Of a stretch of DNA of 64,000 nucleotides, positions 20,579 to 32,910 are shown in pieces; positions within the stretch are counted from its first letter, which is position 1; the number at the start of each line of letters is the position of its first letter. The stretch lies in contig CM055108.1 of NCBI GenBank assembly GCA_029204225.1, positions 20,963,644-21,027,643 on the forward strand, read 5' to 3'. A program made the translations under genes and the position numbers. The stretch comes from Diphasiastrum complanatum. Lineage: Eukaryota > Streptophyta > Lycopodiopsida > Lycopodiales > Lycopodiaceae. Under the pieces are notes generated by a model. That model was not told the DNA's origin. It saw only the letters and a program-made list of their open reading frames with translations, and did no database searches.

Positions 20579-23115
20579 GAAAATAAGGGCCCAAAGAGGG
20601 CCCTATAAGAAATGCCATGTAGGAGAGAGAAAAATAACTATAAAGTAATTATAATATCATTTTCTAACTTCTTTACGCATCTGCCCGCACTACTTTCCAT
20701 GTAAATAAATGCACCTTAGTTTAGTCACATCAAACTTCACTGGTGTTTAACCACAGTTAAAACATAATTTTTCAAAATGCTGAAATATTTCCTCCCAATA
20801 GTTGGGAACACTCAAAAATTTGAATTAGAAGTGACATTTCTGAAGAAAGCCTACGCCATCTCTATCTCCAGCAGAGTCGTTAGCGCCATCTCCAGCTTTG
20901 TTATTGTCGTCGTGTTGTTTGTTACTATACTACTGTACTGATGACAAAGCTTTATCATCTTCATGTGGATCTGTCACCAAAATATGCAAATTTAACCAAT
21001 CAATAAGCTCTAGAATAGAGTAACTTCTCCCAATTCTCATAAAGAAAAAGACACTATTTTTGTAACTTCCTAGATGAAAACAATCCATACCCTCTATAAC
21101 AAATATTGGTTTTAGTATATATAAGGAATGCATGAGTTTTTTATTTGAGATCCTCCATAAGAGATGTTCTTTTATTTCATAGATTGTCAATCTCAAAAAT
21201 GTTCACTCTTTTATAGTAAAGGATACCTCTTGCCTATTCTGCTTAAGAAGCAAAATGTGTCAATGATTTTTGTTCTCACCTTTTCCTCTTCTCAAGTAGC
21301 ACTTCCATCACGCTCCCTGCTGCCACACTTGAATGCTTTCAATTAGTGTGATACTGAAATTTTGTTATTTCAAGGATTATTCCAAACATCTTAATGCATG
21401 AATGTCACTTACTAGCTTATCTTATTTTCACATTATTTTTGATATATTTCACTATCTTTCTTTGTTTTATCTCATTCCTTATACTCCTTATTCTACATTG
21501 CTAACTGGTTGAATCGAACTAACAAATCGGAATTACCATGGTTGTCTACGACACCTCAAATAGTTACATATCAAATTAGATCATTTGTTTGATAGTGTCA
21601 ATAGCATGACAACAAATTTGCGAAAATTTTCATACAATAACAAAATTAATAGGTAGTCACATCCATACTATGTATCTAATCATTTAGAATAATGTATCAT
21701 AGTTTTGTGTCAGCCCCTTTACCTCTGACCACTATGGCTGCCACATGTCACTTCCAGACTGGTCAACCGAGGTGAAAGTGCTCATAACTTTGCCACATGT
21801 CACTTCCAAGACTGGTCAACCGAGGTGAAAGTGCTCATAACTTTCCATAATATTCATGTGAAAAAAAGTCAAAAAGTATTCATTAAGCAATGGAAGGTGT
21901 AGGGCAGAGTACATTTTGTTCTACTTTCCAAAAAATCTAGGCTTGTGAGTGAGCACTCCTTCCATAATAAGTTATGCTCATTAACAAACACTAAACTTGG
22001 AAAGAAAATCCTCTTTTTTCCGTGTTCAATCTTTCTTAGTTTTGCATTTGGCGTAGTTATGTTCATTCACATGTACTAAATTCGAAAGTATGTAAAAAGT
22101 AATTAAAAGCTCCTTCTGATGTCATGGGTAAGCTGGTAAATGAATGTTCGATCTTGTATGCGTTCTGGTAACAGCCAAGACGGAAGTGAAAATATAAACT
22201 ATGTCCAAGACAAGACTCACGAGACACTGTCACTTCGTTGATGTAAGCTTGTAGCAAGATGAAATCCTGGATGGAGCACAATCAGTGTTGTGAAGATGCC
22301 AGAGCCCGGACTGTATGAACCATGTGAACCATATAGCTAAACTGTAACAAGAGTTAATAAGCTGTGTGCGGGGCAAGAGCGAAGGCCTGAGAAGTTTGGC
22401 CAGCACTCAAATTTTTAACCGTCTTCGCGGGAGTTATGACAGCAAGTATATGTCCACATTCAAATCTGCAAGTGAATGGAAGCAATCAAAGTGTGACTAC
22501 AGTACCTCAAATGCATGCTTCCGATGTATTTCAGAAGTGGTCCCATTTTTGTATGATTGAACATTTTTATGATATCTGAAATGTTAACTACGTGTTAAAA
22601 AGCACGCTCAATCTAAGAAAACTCCCACTTTAAAGTATTGTCTGTTCAGAGAATATGATGGACTAGCTTTGTTACAAACTTGCAATAAAAAATAGGCATT
22701 CATCTACTTTATCGAAGCTCTTCATTTGCTCGTCTACTTAAATTGATAATTGCATGTTTGATAATGAGCTCAGCTAAAGCTCAATCTTTAACAGAACTAC
22801 CACCATGCCTGTAACAAGTTGCAAAGAAATGTCGGAAGAACCAATGAAGCATTCGAAATTCTTTGAAAAATATAGTCGACCTTTTAATATATACTTGAAA
22901 GGCATGGTCCGAGAACAAGCTCATAACTGTTTTGGACAACATAGTCATGGAACTTTGGACGTCATGAAATTCATCAATCTCTTGAGAAACGTAGTTGCTA
23001 CGAAGCTCAGCCAAGCTTATAGTCTATTCCACACTGCGACAAAATATATAACAAATTCAAAACAATAAAGTAGAAACAGCAATGAGCATTCTTATTCGAG
23101 GTAACTGTCATTCTA
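20579..23115. other. Mostly unannotated spacer downstream of KCS
   Basis: I see no coding domain. Part of the right end is probably the 3' untranslated region of the minus-strand KCS gene. A 52/53-bp tandem duplication lies at 21739-21843. Short frames near 22781-23068 on both strands have no recognisable motif. Confidence 0.5.
21739..21843. repeat. 52/53-bp tandem duplication
   Basis: Units 21739-21790 and 21791-21843 are identical apart from one inserted A. Each starts TGCCACATGTCACTTCC and ends CATAACTT. It is a recent local duplication in non-coding DNA. Confidence 0.9.
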
Positions 23116-24999
23116 TCAAGGTAGCACCAGATTGTTGCTCTTCTGTTCTTCAGTTGGATCGTCTTTGGTTATTGACAGGACCTCATCGTCGCTTAGTTCG
23201 CGGCCTTTCCTACAATCGAAAAGCTTTCCCTCGACTGTCTTGTAGATGAGCTGGTTTTTGGAACTGGTATCAGTTATGTTCGTTGAGATATTTCCAGGAT
23301 ATTTATGAATGCATTCCAACCATGGACTGCGACTTGGCTGTTTCACAGTGCGAAGAGCTTTCCAAACTACGCTGTTGCACTTGAATCCGGATCCAATGCC
23401 TACTTGAAAAAGACGATCACCTTTTTTGACTCTTTCCTTGGCCTCCACATAGGCTAACTCGTACCAGAGGCAGCTACTTGATGTGTTGCCGAAGCGATGG
23501 AGAGTCGTTCGAGAAGGCTCCATGAGAAAATCAGACAGCTTCAGATTTTTCTGAAGCTCGTCAAGTACACCTCTACCTCCCGCGTGAAGAAGAAAATGAT
23601 CAAATGCAAGCTTAAAGTCCGGAATGTAAGGCTTTCTGGCAGAGTGAAATACCTTACGAGAGATGAGATTTAAGAGGAATCGCAGTTGTTCTGAAATTGG
23701 AAGAACTAGCGGTCCCAGCGTGGTCATATTCGTTTTAAGCGCATCGCCTGCTACTTCCATTAGATGCTTTGAAAGGGAAACGCCAACGACGCCATCTTCA
23801 TCTTCTTCCTGAATGACACTTTGGAAGGACTTGTCATCTGGAGCCCTGTGAGTCCTAACGCAGTGGATCAGCTCATATTTTGCTCTTCTCCTTTCGGATC
23901 TCTTATTGGTAAGAAGGATAGCCGCTCCTCCCACCCGAAAGAGACAGTTTGATAGCAACATCGACTTTTTGTTTCCACAATACCAGTTTAGCGTGATGTT
24001 CTCAGTGCTCAGAACAATAGCGTAAGAGTTGGAATGCGATCTTAGCATATCCTTTGCCAAATCGATAGCTATCATGCTAGCACTACAACCCATTCCACTA
24101 AGGTTGAAGCTGCAAATATTGCTTCTCATTTTGTAGCGGTTCACAATCATGGATGTAAGAGACGGTGTAGGGGTAAAACAGCTGCAGTTTACAATCAGAA
24201 TGCCAACATCTTTCGGTGTCAGCCCGGTTTTCAGAAACAGCTCGTCTAAAACCCCAAACATAACCTCCTCCGACTCAATGCGTGCCTGCTGCATGGATGG
24301 CTGAACTTGAGGCTCGTGATATGCAAACGGTGGTAGGTAAGTTTCTTCCCCCAATCCAGACCGTAGAAACACCTTCTTCTGGAACGCAATATTCTCCTCG
24401 GAGTATACTCCAGCTCGCCTTGCGAAATACTCCAACAACTCATATGAGCATTTTCTGTCGGGGTTAGGCTCAAAGCAAGCAAAATCCAAAATGTATATTG
24501 AGTTAGGCCTGGACATTATGTAAAGCGCAATAAAGAACGCAGTAGCTCCTGAACATAGCATAACGTAAAGAAGATTGAACTGCAAATGCTTCCAGAGCTG
24601 GACCATGACCTCCCTAGCTGAGCCCAGGTTTCCAATTTCAGCAAAGATTAAAAATAAGAGACACACAAGAAGAAATAGCATCAAGTGCTTTATAAGATAA
24701 TGGTATCCTAGTTTCACATACTTCATATTCACAGATTGACGGACATCAGGGATCGTTTGCCTCAAAGCGATCATGACATTAGATCCTTTGATAAAGGTAG
24801 CTGTCTTTTTACGAGCTTCCAGAGGGACGTCTTGGCTGCCCTCTGGGTAAGTTCGACGTCCCATAGAGAGACGGGAATGACAACTTTGCTGGCACATTCT
24901 CAGCAAAATAAAACAAGATACTGGAACAAAAAACAAATAAAGCGACAGCCCCGAATGCAAGAGATAGAAGAACTCGCAGCTATAATCAGGAGCTTTCAA
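23116..24999 (-). CDS. KCS: 3-ketoacyl-CoA synthase (very-long-chain fatty acid elongase condensing enzyme)
   Basis: KCS condenses malonyl-CoA with acyl-CoA, the rate-limiting step of very-long-chain fatty acid elongation in the endoplasmic reticulum for cuticle wax and lipids. The intronless frame encodes 627 residues. The usual family N-terminus (KYVKLGYHY, 93-101) is followed by two membrane segments (about 105-121 and 140-162) and the thiolase-fold domain. The catalytic triad is Cys305 (LSGMGCSAS), His472 (DHFLLHAGG) and Asn505 (RFGNTSSS). The Cys-His spacing of 167 and His-Asn spacing of 33 match the known family geometry closely. Usual length is about 500, so the first ~90 residues, with an extra hydrophobic stretch at 10-34, are odd. 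Met46 (24864), Met76 (24774) or Met92 may be the true start. It is the only clearly intact host gene here. Confidence 0.95.
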   Translation of the reverse strand: MKAPDYSCEFFYLLHSGLSLYLFFVPVSCFILLRMCQQSCHSRLSMGRRTYPEGSQDVPLEARKKTATFIKGSNVMIALRQTIPDVRQSVNMKYVKLGYHYLIKHLMLFLLVCLLFLIFAEIGNLGSAREVMVQLWKHLQFNLLYVMLCSGATAFFIALYIMSRPNSIYILDFACFEPNPDRKCSYELLEYFARRAGVYSEENIAFQKKVFLRSGLGEETYLPPFAYHEPQVQPSMQQARIESEEVMFGVLDELFLKTGLTPKDVGILIVNCSCFTPTPSLTSMIVNRYKMRSNICSFNLSGMGCSASMIAIDLAKDMLRSHSNSYAIVLSTENITLNWYCGNKKSMLLSNCLFRVGGAAILLTNKRSERRRAKYELIHCVRTHRAPDDKSFQSVIQEEDEDGVVGVSLSKHLMEVAGDALKTNMTTLGPLVLPISEQLRFLLNLISRKVFHSARKPYIPDFKLAFDHFLLHAGGRGVLDELQKNLKLSDFLMEPSRTTLHRFGNTSSSCLWYELAYVEAKERVKKGDRLFQVGIGSGFKCNSVVWKALRTVKQPSRSPWLECIHKYPGNISTNITDTSSKNQLIYKTVEGKLFDCRKGRELSDDEVLSITKDDPTEEQKSNNLVLP

Positions 25000-26200
25000 G
25001 ACCTCAGCTTAAGAGCACATACAGATGAAAAGTTTTGTGAATGTCAGTTGAAAAAGGCACTCAAAATGCTGAAAGACCTCAACTTTAACGTAGTTATTCA
25101 CAATCCAGATTCTGCAAGAATGGTCAATTTCTCATGCCCTCATCAAACACATGCAGCTTCTTTTAACGTTCGACCTAACACAGCTTGATCCACCTCCTGA
25201 ATTGCCCAAAATCGATAAATGCTTGTCCAGCAGCCGACTGCACATACTCACAAAAGGAGCTCAGTATGATCAACTAAGTAGATCACGAGAAGAGCATCTC
25301 ATTTTATGAATGTTGTCACATGGATGATGAAACCAAGGAGCAGGCTGCAGAAGAGAATGCAAAAGCAGAATCTCCGGAGGACGAAGAGGAGAGGAGGAGC
25401 GAAGGTGATGGAATTTGGTATGGCATATCACGTACTTTATAACGGTGACACCGGTTGCCGGTGCCATCTATCTTCCTCTACTTTTGCCGAGGTCCTGACA
25501 CCTGACTCGTCCCTCGAATGGGGCAATCAGTTTTTGGTGACGCCGGACTGCATTTAAGGTTAAAATGGATGGTGTTTTCACACTTAGAGCACCTTTCCAT
25601 GATCACCTCTTCAGCCAGGGAGTATCAAAGAGCATGGGTTGAGGAAGAGGTGCTCACCTTTGCACAAAACTCATAAATTAGGTTTTGGAACCCGTTTAGC
25701 CAAAAATAGCACTTGGTTGAATGGGCCACATGGAAAGAGCACATGGAAAGAGCTCCTTAGAGACAAGAATTTATGACAACGTGGTCCATAAGTACTTTGT
25801 GTTTAGAATTTTTAGGTTGTTGGCCATGCTTCATTGACACAAAGATAACTTGCTAGCAAGCCCTTTCAGTCCCCCATATGCTTGCTTAGTCACTTTTAAA
25901 TGTAATACATGTAGCATCTATATCTATCTACAAAGACAAGTAGCATCTATATCTATAAATCAACTTCACACAAAGACCCACCAAAGTTCACAATAGTGGC
26001 TTGTTGTATCTTGTGCACATCAAAATTGCACAGTCATTTTCATGCTAAGGACAACTTGAAATATGAAAGTACTTCATTACATGTTAATGTGGCTATTGAC
26101 TATGAAAGACAATGGTTTTGAGCTTAATTATATGTACTATTATTTTAATGAATGCTTCTTCAATGTTATCTTTATCTTACGAGACTAATGTGAGGCAATA
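25000..26200. other. KCS upstream region and spacer
   Basis: This should include the KCS promoter and 5' untranslated region, but no convincing TATA box is assignable. Small direct duplications occur near 25726-25757 (ACATGGAAAGAGC twice) and 25910-25958 (GTAGCATCTATATCTAT twice). No other gene is seen. Confidence 0.5.
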
Positions 26201-27606
26201 TTATGTGTTGAGGTTAAGTAACTCAACTTTATCACAAGGATAGTCGAGATCAAGAACAATAGATTGTCTAGACATTTGTTGTACAGCAACATGATTCAAG
26301 TGACCAAGTCTATAATGCCAAAGTAAACTTTTATTTGCATGAATAGAAGTATTGAGCGCCTGACTAGAGGCAGAAAAGCAGTGACTTAATTTATACAAGT
26401 ATCCATGCCTCTTTCCTAGTGCTAGGATCTTGTCTGTCCTATCAACTACTTTGCACTGATCACATTCAAATTTTACTCTATGTCCTAGATCTGTGATTTT
26501 GCATACAGAGAGCAGATTTGTAGACAAATTTGGTACATACATGACTTCAGAAAGTAGCTTAGATTGATCATTTGCAGCTCAATCTCACAGTACCTTCACC
26601 TTTAATAGCTTGTGTGCTATTGTTGCCAAAGTGAACATATTTCTTGGTACTGTAAGATGTATAGGACTCGAAACACCCAATGAGGCAGGTCATGTGCTGA
26701 GTGGCTCCGAAATCCAAAAACTAAGAACTATTGTCGAATGCTCCTTGATGGCTAGTCATGAAGGCATCATGGTCCATTTCTTGAATAGACTGTGGAGCTT
26801 CTGCAGCTGCTTTTGCCACTTGATTCGACTGCCCCTTGCTATTGTTCTTTGCTTGTAGTATCCAACAGTCTTGAATTTTGTGGTTGTTTTACTTGCAGTA
26901 CCTGCAAAACAACTTCTTCTTCGTCTACGAATTCGACTGTTCTTTGTGCTGTGCTGGTTTCTGGTCTAGCTTTGATTGCTTCGGGCCTTTCTTTTTCTTC
27001 TGCTTAGACGTGCTCTTGTTAGTGTATAAAGTGTGAGAATCAGCTGAGGAACTTGAGGCTTCGTTCATCCATGTGTCTTCCTGCAACAACATAATAATGA
27101 CTCTCGAAAGAGTCAGTTTTGGATGTGTCGTGATGATCATCACCCAATTGTTGTATGAGCTTGGAAAATATATCTCGCACTTCGTATAGTGTGCTCAAGA
27201 TGTCCCATACTTCTTTTGATGTCTGAGCCTCGCATACATGGCCGATTTGGGTGTCCGTAAATGTTGAGGATGATCAACGCAAAAGCCTTTCCATCCTTCA
27301 GCTTCCATTTGGCGACTATTGCATTGTCTGCTTTGGGTTTCCCTTCTACACCTGTAACAACGTCATACAATTCTTTAGCCATTAGTACAGTTTTCATCTT
27401 AAATTTTCGCAGATGGTCATTGGCTCCATCAAGCTTGTCCATGATAGGACTGGCTTTCCCTTGGGAATCCATGTGAAAGATTAGTCTAAGTGATAAGAAA
27501 AACTATTAGTGACTTAAGTATGAAAATCTGGTATAGAACAAAAAGACAATTACTCTATCGGCTAGTAGAGTCTTGTACTGTGGAATCTTATCAGGCTACA
27601 AAAATA
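26201..27606 (-). pseudogene. Copia family B gag-protease remnant, second copy
   Basis: On the minus strand gag starts with MDSQGKASPIMDKLDGANDH (27140-27472). It contains ELYDVVTG and the UBN2-like section, then a lysine-rich nucleocapsid (26925-27143). The protease and pre-integrase follow (VPNLSTNLLSVCKITDLG, KSLLWHYRLGHLNHVAVQQM, 26201-26542). The sequence is cut at 26201 within the pre-integrase domain. Frameshifts separate the blocks. It complements the gag-less copy at 17496-20578. Confidence 0.85.
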
Positions 27607-28017
27607 GCTCTGATACCATGTTGGAGGAAGAGGGTGTGTCATGCGTGAGAAACGAAAATAGCTCAAAAAGAAGAGGAACACGAAAAAGGAGACGAATTCA
27701 AAACTTGAACGAGAAACAAACTCGAAAGAAAGTGTCTGCGCGCAGTAGAATGAGCTATATTACTCTTTTCCTAAGCATGACTACGCCTATCAGAAACAAA
27801 CAGAATGTTAGTCATACATATCACGGTTGTTTTGATTATGTAGCCAAACATTAATAAAACATCAGAAGAATAATTTGTCGTGAACAGCTAGACAAATTAT
27901 TTTTCGCGAATGATTCACGAAGAGCTAGACTGAGCTCGATTGATAATCAGTCTCGAACAATTCGCGAAAGACAAGACTAAATATTAGTCGTGAACAGCTA
28001 GACTAATAATAATTGGT
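27607..28017 (-). repeat. Primer-binding site and truncated 5' LTR of the second family B copy
   Basis: The minus strand reads TGGTATCAGAGC at 27607-27618. The LTR starts TGTTGGAGGAAGAGGGTGTG at 27619 and matches 16522 onward, including GAGCTAGACTGAGCTCG and the ACTAATAATAATT end. It stops at about 28017, where the gypsy element begins, so the outer part of the LTR is lost. Confidence 0.85.
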
Positions 28018-28500
28018 TAGAGCAAAGTGCTTTAAATCAAACGAAGCAATTTGTTTCTTTGCAGCAGCCAGCTCATCTTTATTCTTGTCCAATTTGGATT
28101 GAAGGGATAAAGGATAATCATTCAATTTATGGAGAGTGACCTCAAATTTTTTATTGCTCTGCTCCATGGTGTTGAGCTGAGCCAAGAGCTTAGTTCTTCA
28201 AATCTCCGTTCATCCCCTGCATTTTGGTTATCTTCTGTTCATAACCCCTTTGCATGGCATCAGTATTATGTAGATACATAATCATCTACTTCACCTCCGG
28301 ATTAACATCTGTCAACCAGTCTGGAGTACCTGGTTCTAGCGTCTGGTCCTTCTACTCTGTTTGATCGGATATATCTTCTATATCGACAGTAGCAGTAGTG
28401 TTGATAGTCTTCAATAGCAGCATCAGCAACTTCTTGGACCCGCTCGATTCTAAAGCTTGCAGCATCCTTACGAACGAACACACAATCGAGATGTAACAAG
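28003..28500 (-). pseudogene. Unrecognised tail after gypsy integrase
   Basis: Two frame fragments on the minus strand: one with RKDAASFRIERVQEVADA (28302-28499), and one heptad-like, charged stretch with NKDELAAAKKQIASF (28003-28185) that looks like a coiled coil. They lie downstream of the gypsy integrase C-terminus in the sense direction. They may be an extra element frame or unrelated host sequence. Confidence 0.3.
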
Positions 28501-28562
28501 CATATAATGAATGAGTGGATAAAAAAATTAGAAAATAAAATTAAAAAAATTAAAATATTTAC

Positions 28563-29600
28563 TCAAAATATCTTTTTACGTGGGAACCATTTACTCTTGT
28601 CTGCTGCATATTTCCTTGTAAATCTGCTAGTTGAAAGGAATTCATTATCAAAATTTTCAATTACTTTATACAGACTCATCCAACGAGTATGTAACTTTCC
28701 TGAAAACTTGATATGACGGTTATCGTATAGAAGAGCAAAGTCTCCCTCACACAAAACAACCTTCTTTATCGTAGTGTCAAAGGTTTTTTTTCATCTCAAC
28801 TGTATCTTTGTCGTATCGATTAATGATTGTTTACGATTCTCCTCTAGTTTTTTGATCGATAAGAATCTCTCATCTAAGCTCGATTGCTAGTCAGATCTAG
28901 TTTTGATTTGTACGCGATATGTCAATACTTCAAACTCTATCAACAATATCAAATGCATGCCATAGACCAGATAAGACAGAGTTTGTTTTGTGGTCACCTT
29001 TTCGACATTTCTATACGCCCATAGGATAGAAGATTCCAATCATATGCGTGCATTGTGGTGATCTTATTTAGGATCTTACACAAAATACCATTGACTTGCT
29101 CAGTCAAATCGTTAGCCTTTGGGTTGTACGGAGTTGTTTTTCGGTGTTTGATCATAAAGTGCGTAGTAAGCAAGCGTATCGTATCATTTAAGAAAACTCC
29201 AATGGACAACCGTAATGGGTTATAATGTTCTGAAAAAGAAACTCTGCAATAGTTTTTGCATCATTCCTTTTCGTCGCTTCCACTTCGACCATCTTGGTCG
29301 TGTAGTCAGTTGCTACAAGAATATAACTTCTTTTAGTATAGCGAGTGACAGGCTTTATCGGTCCAACAAAGTCAATGCCCCATTTTTCAAATGGTGCAAG
29401 TGGAAGTATCAACATAACTGGCCAATATATTGAAGGAGTTGGTTTCCCAGCTCGTTGACAAGGATCATAGGTTTTTACAACTGCTTCAACATTATTGAAC
29501 ATCGTTGGCCACCAATACTTGGCATTTAGGATCTTCTTACCAACATTCACTACTACAAAGTGTTCACCTGCATTTTTTGAATGCGTGGCTCTAATAACCT
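28563..29600 (-). pseudogene. Gypsy integrase
   Basis: The zinc-binding N-terminus (NAKYWWPTMFNNV, YDPCQRAG) is followed by the core with WGIDFVGPI, YILVATDYTTKMVEVEA and TPYNPKANDLTEQVNGIL. The C-terminal GDFALLYDNRHIKFSGKL follows. The D-D-E core is partly legible, with a frameshift near 29200. In the HHCC motif the first Cys is Tyr (KTYDPCQ), and the copy at 46500 has the same change. Integrase inserts the cDNA into the genome. Confidence 0.85.
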
Positions 29601-30500
29601 TCGGAATCGATCAATTTAAGACATCTGCGAAGCTCTTCATGAGGTTCCATTGTACAAAGTGCATTATTCCTTATAGTATACGGTGCAACCTTATGTTGGA
29701 ATACCATCTTTTGTTCAAGATAAAAAAGAACTGGATAATTTTGATTTGAAAGATAATCTATTATGTCGCCATATAATAAATCTTCTGCAGGTAATAACAT
29801 AATATTTTCATCAGGAAATTCATCACTGAGATTTTCAGTAATAGATCCTGTATTTAAGCGAGATAAATAGTCTGCATTAGTATGGTACTTCCCTTGGTGT
29901 ACCTCTTCTTGATAATCAAATTCCTACAACAAAACCACCCATCTAGTTATTTGGCCCAGAAGATCTGGTTTATTAACCAAGTGTTCTAGTGCATAATGGT
30001 CGACATGGAAGATAAAGGAATATCCCAGCAAATAATGTCAAAACTTCTTCATTGAAAAAATCATTCCAAGTCCTTCACGTTCCGTCACCAAATAGTTCTT
30101 TTTCGTGAGGCTTATAACTGACGCCCTGCATAGTAGACAGGATAGTCTCGTTTTTCATCATTTTTCTGACTTAGGGTAACTCAAATTGCAAATGACGAAA
30201 CATCCACATTAACATGAAATGTCCTTACCCAATCAAGAGGTCTCAAAATTGGGATGTCCAAGAGTTTCTGCTTCAGTAACTCAAATGATTGTTGACATTC
30301 ATCAACCATTCATAATAAATGTCTTTCTTCAACAAATGTGTTAGCGGTGCAGCAATAGATGTGTGGTCTTGAATGAACCTTCTATAATAACCAACGTGAC
30401 CCAAAAATCCTCTAAATTCTCGCAGGTTTTTTAGTTCCTTCAAATTCTATAGAATTTCCACCTTATCTTTATCGACTTCAATTTCTCTTTTCAGTATTAT
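29601..30500 (-). pseudogene. Gypsy RNase H and connection region
   Basis: On the minus strand, in pieces, it shows FIFHVDHYALEHLVNKPD, QITRWVVLLQEFDY and KYHTNADYLSRL, the usual gypsy RNase H end. The frame MLLPAEDLLYGDIIDYL to LRRCLKLID leads into the integrase zinc finger. The matching connection segment appears on the plus strand at 46315-46380. Multiple stops are present. Confidence 0.75.
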
Positions 30501-30503
30501 GTG

Positions 30504-31030
30504 TTAGAGTAGTATTCCTTCTGGCATGCCAAAATAACACTTCTCTGAATGCAAACACAGTGAAGTCTCTCTGCATCTCTGCAATGTCTTTCGCAATTTT
30601 GAAAGATGAGTGTCTTCTGAGCTATGAATGCAGAAGTCATCCATAAAGATCTCCAAGAATACACGTAGATATTCTTGAAAAATGACAGTCATCATTCTCT
30701 GAAATGTGGCTGGCATGTTACACAGTCCGATCGACATCTTCTGATAGGCGTAAGTACCCCCAATAAGTCGTGAAAGTTGTTTTGGACTGGTCCTCTTCTT
30801 AGATAAAGACCTGGTTATAACCAGAGAATCCATCAAGGAAGCTATATCTTTCATTTCCGGCAACTTGATCAAGAATCATATCGGTAAAAGGTAGAGGATG
30901 ATGATCTTTACGAGTTGCAACAGTAAGGTTCTGATAGTCTTGGAAAACCCGGATCTTTCTAGTCTTCTTTTTTGGAACAATCACTATAGGAAAAACCCAT
31001 TCACTGCTACTGAATAAATAATTTTTGACT
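30504..31030 (-). pseudogene. Gypsy reverse transcriptase
   Basis: The motifs in order are VPKKKTRKIRVFQDYQNL, HHPLPFTDMILDQVAG, YSFLDGFSGYNQV, then after a frameshift YQKMSIGLCNMPATFQRMM and FMDDFCIHS. FMDDF is the variant of the catalytic YxDD box common in plant gypsy elements, so active-site Asp residues are retained. Frameshifts near 30800 break the enzyme. Confidence 0.88.
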
Positions 31031-31356
31031 TCAAGTATTTGTCAAGTTCATCTTTGACCAGCAATGAGTACTTAGGATTGAGCCTATATTGGCGTTAGCG
31101 TATTGGTACCGCTCCTTCTTTCAAGTCAATTCGGTGTTGACCAGATTTCTTGTTAATGCCTTTCAAATCTTCCATAGTCTAGGCAAAAAAAATCATGATA
31201 TTCAGTGAGCAGGTCCACATATTGTTGTCGGGACAAGAGTTTGGATATTAACAAGGATTTGTCAAGTATGACCTTGATAGAGAGAGTATCATTTGGATTA
31301 ATCATACCCACAGTCATATTGGTTGAAAAATATCCTTGTATCTCGCGTTGTGAAGG

Positions 31357-31880
31357 CTATTCTTTGTCTGCATTATCAAATACTTCCGTCTCTTCAATCT
31401 CGTAACAGTCCAGAAAATTCATTTCAATGTCTTCTTCTTCTAAAAAGATATGAAGTGCATAAGACGATTGCTCGGACGTAAAGCTTATATCCGATTGCGT
31501 AGTTTCTCTTTCATATAGCTCACGTTGCCATGTGATAACATGCTTGTGCAACTTTCCTTGTTCATCATGTTCTCCAGTACAATATTGCAGCTCTTTTTTC
31601 TTCCAATGAATGTTGGCATTTGCTTGATATAGCCAGGGCCTTCCGATAAGGATGGAGTAGTTGCCCATTCCGACTGGTCAGATCATAATAAAATTCATGA
31701 TAAACATTATATCTTGGATAACTCACCTACAGGCTTCCTCCTTGTCAAGTCGGCTAGTTTGATCTTTCTCTGAGTAGGCTGGATATTAGTAAGTCCAAGA
31801 GCATGCGTCGTATCTTCATAATATTGACGCTTGACCCGAAGTCAATTATTACTTTTTCAATTAAACATCATGAGATAGAG
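31357..31880 (-). pseudogene. Gypsy aspartic protease region
   Basis: The minus strand contains VIIDFGSSVNIM at about 31850, where DFG replaces the usual DSG. Farther on it contains KLADLTRRKPVG and GNYSILIGRPWLYQA, the typical flap and post-protease GRP motif. Frames are interrupted near 31700. Protease matures Gag-Pol. Confidence 0.75.
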
Positions 31881-32400
31881 ACATCAATCTCTGGCGCTCC
31901 CAGGTCTCCAAGGTCAATGGCAAAAAGGGTTATCTCAGATAGAGAAATCTTCTTCTTCCTCCTTGTCTGTGATAGACTCTTCGACTGCTTTTGATAATAC
32001 TTGTTGTTCGATAGGAGCTACTCAAATGTGATATCTGGCCTTAAGGAGCCAATATCGGAAACAATATCATACTGCTAAAGTCTACGACAACATTGAATAA
32101 CTTTGAACTTAGTGGAACTTCCTCTTCCTCTTCAAAAGTGATCTTCTTTTGAAGCGGGTTGGATTTAAATTCTTCATCGATTAGAGTTTTTGCTTCCTCA
32201 TCACCGTCCTTCTTAAATAATTTGGCAGCATTTCTGTCCTAATCAGAATCGTCCTTCAAGTCTTTTTAGGTAAGAGACTTGTTCTTCAACTTCTTTGTTG
32301 GATGCTTCTTCTTATTCTTTTGAGTCTTAACTAAACTCTCTTTTGTTGGTTTGGGTGATTTTGAAGTGCTCCAAGTGGAAACTTTACAAACACCTTCAAA

Positions 32401-32910
32401 TCACTTGGCCATCAGTAACCAGCAAAGTGCCTTCTTCTTTATCTCTGGTTCTGCACCTGAAGACTGAACATATTTGTATAGCACCTTCGACTTTTGAGGC
32501 TTTGGGCAGTCTGTAGCAAGATGTCCTTCTCCCGAGCAATTTGAACATAACGGGACATAGTCGATTGGTTGGCGAGGCTCCGGGCAATCGGGTGAATAAT
32601 GCGCTCCACAGTTATAACAGTTACCTGCCAGCTTCTTCAGTGGTAAATTAACTGGTGCATAAACAATCTTCTGATTTGAATTTACTGTCCGAACAGGTAC
32701 AAAGTGCTTTGGTCCAAATTTTGGTTTGGGCTGCAACGCTGGTGCAGATGATCCTTGAACATAACAATAATGCTCCTCTGGATTTGTTTCATAAACATAT
32801 AAAACATCTCTGTCTGCACTCTCAACATAAGAAACTTGTTTAACTTTACATTCATGGTTAGAGTGACCTGGAGCTCTACATCTTGTACACTAGATATTTG
32901 GATCAAAAGA
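32401..32910 (-). pseudogene. Gypsy nucleocapsid with zinc knuckles
   Basis: The translation shows two cysteine/histidine knuckles in tandem (CYNCGAHYSPDC and CSNCSGEGHLATDC), which bind element RNA. A third degraded Cys-rich stretch lies upstream in another frame. It sits between gag capsid and protease, as expected for plant gypsy elements. Confidence 0.85.

Noticed and set aside
24736-25188. 150-codon plus-strand frame overlapping the KCS 5' end
   Set aside because: It is antisense to the KCS N-terminal coding region and has no recognisable motif; most likely a shadow frame.
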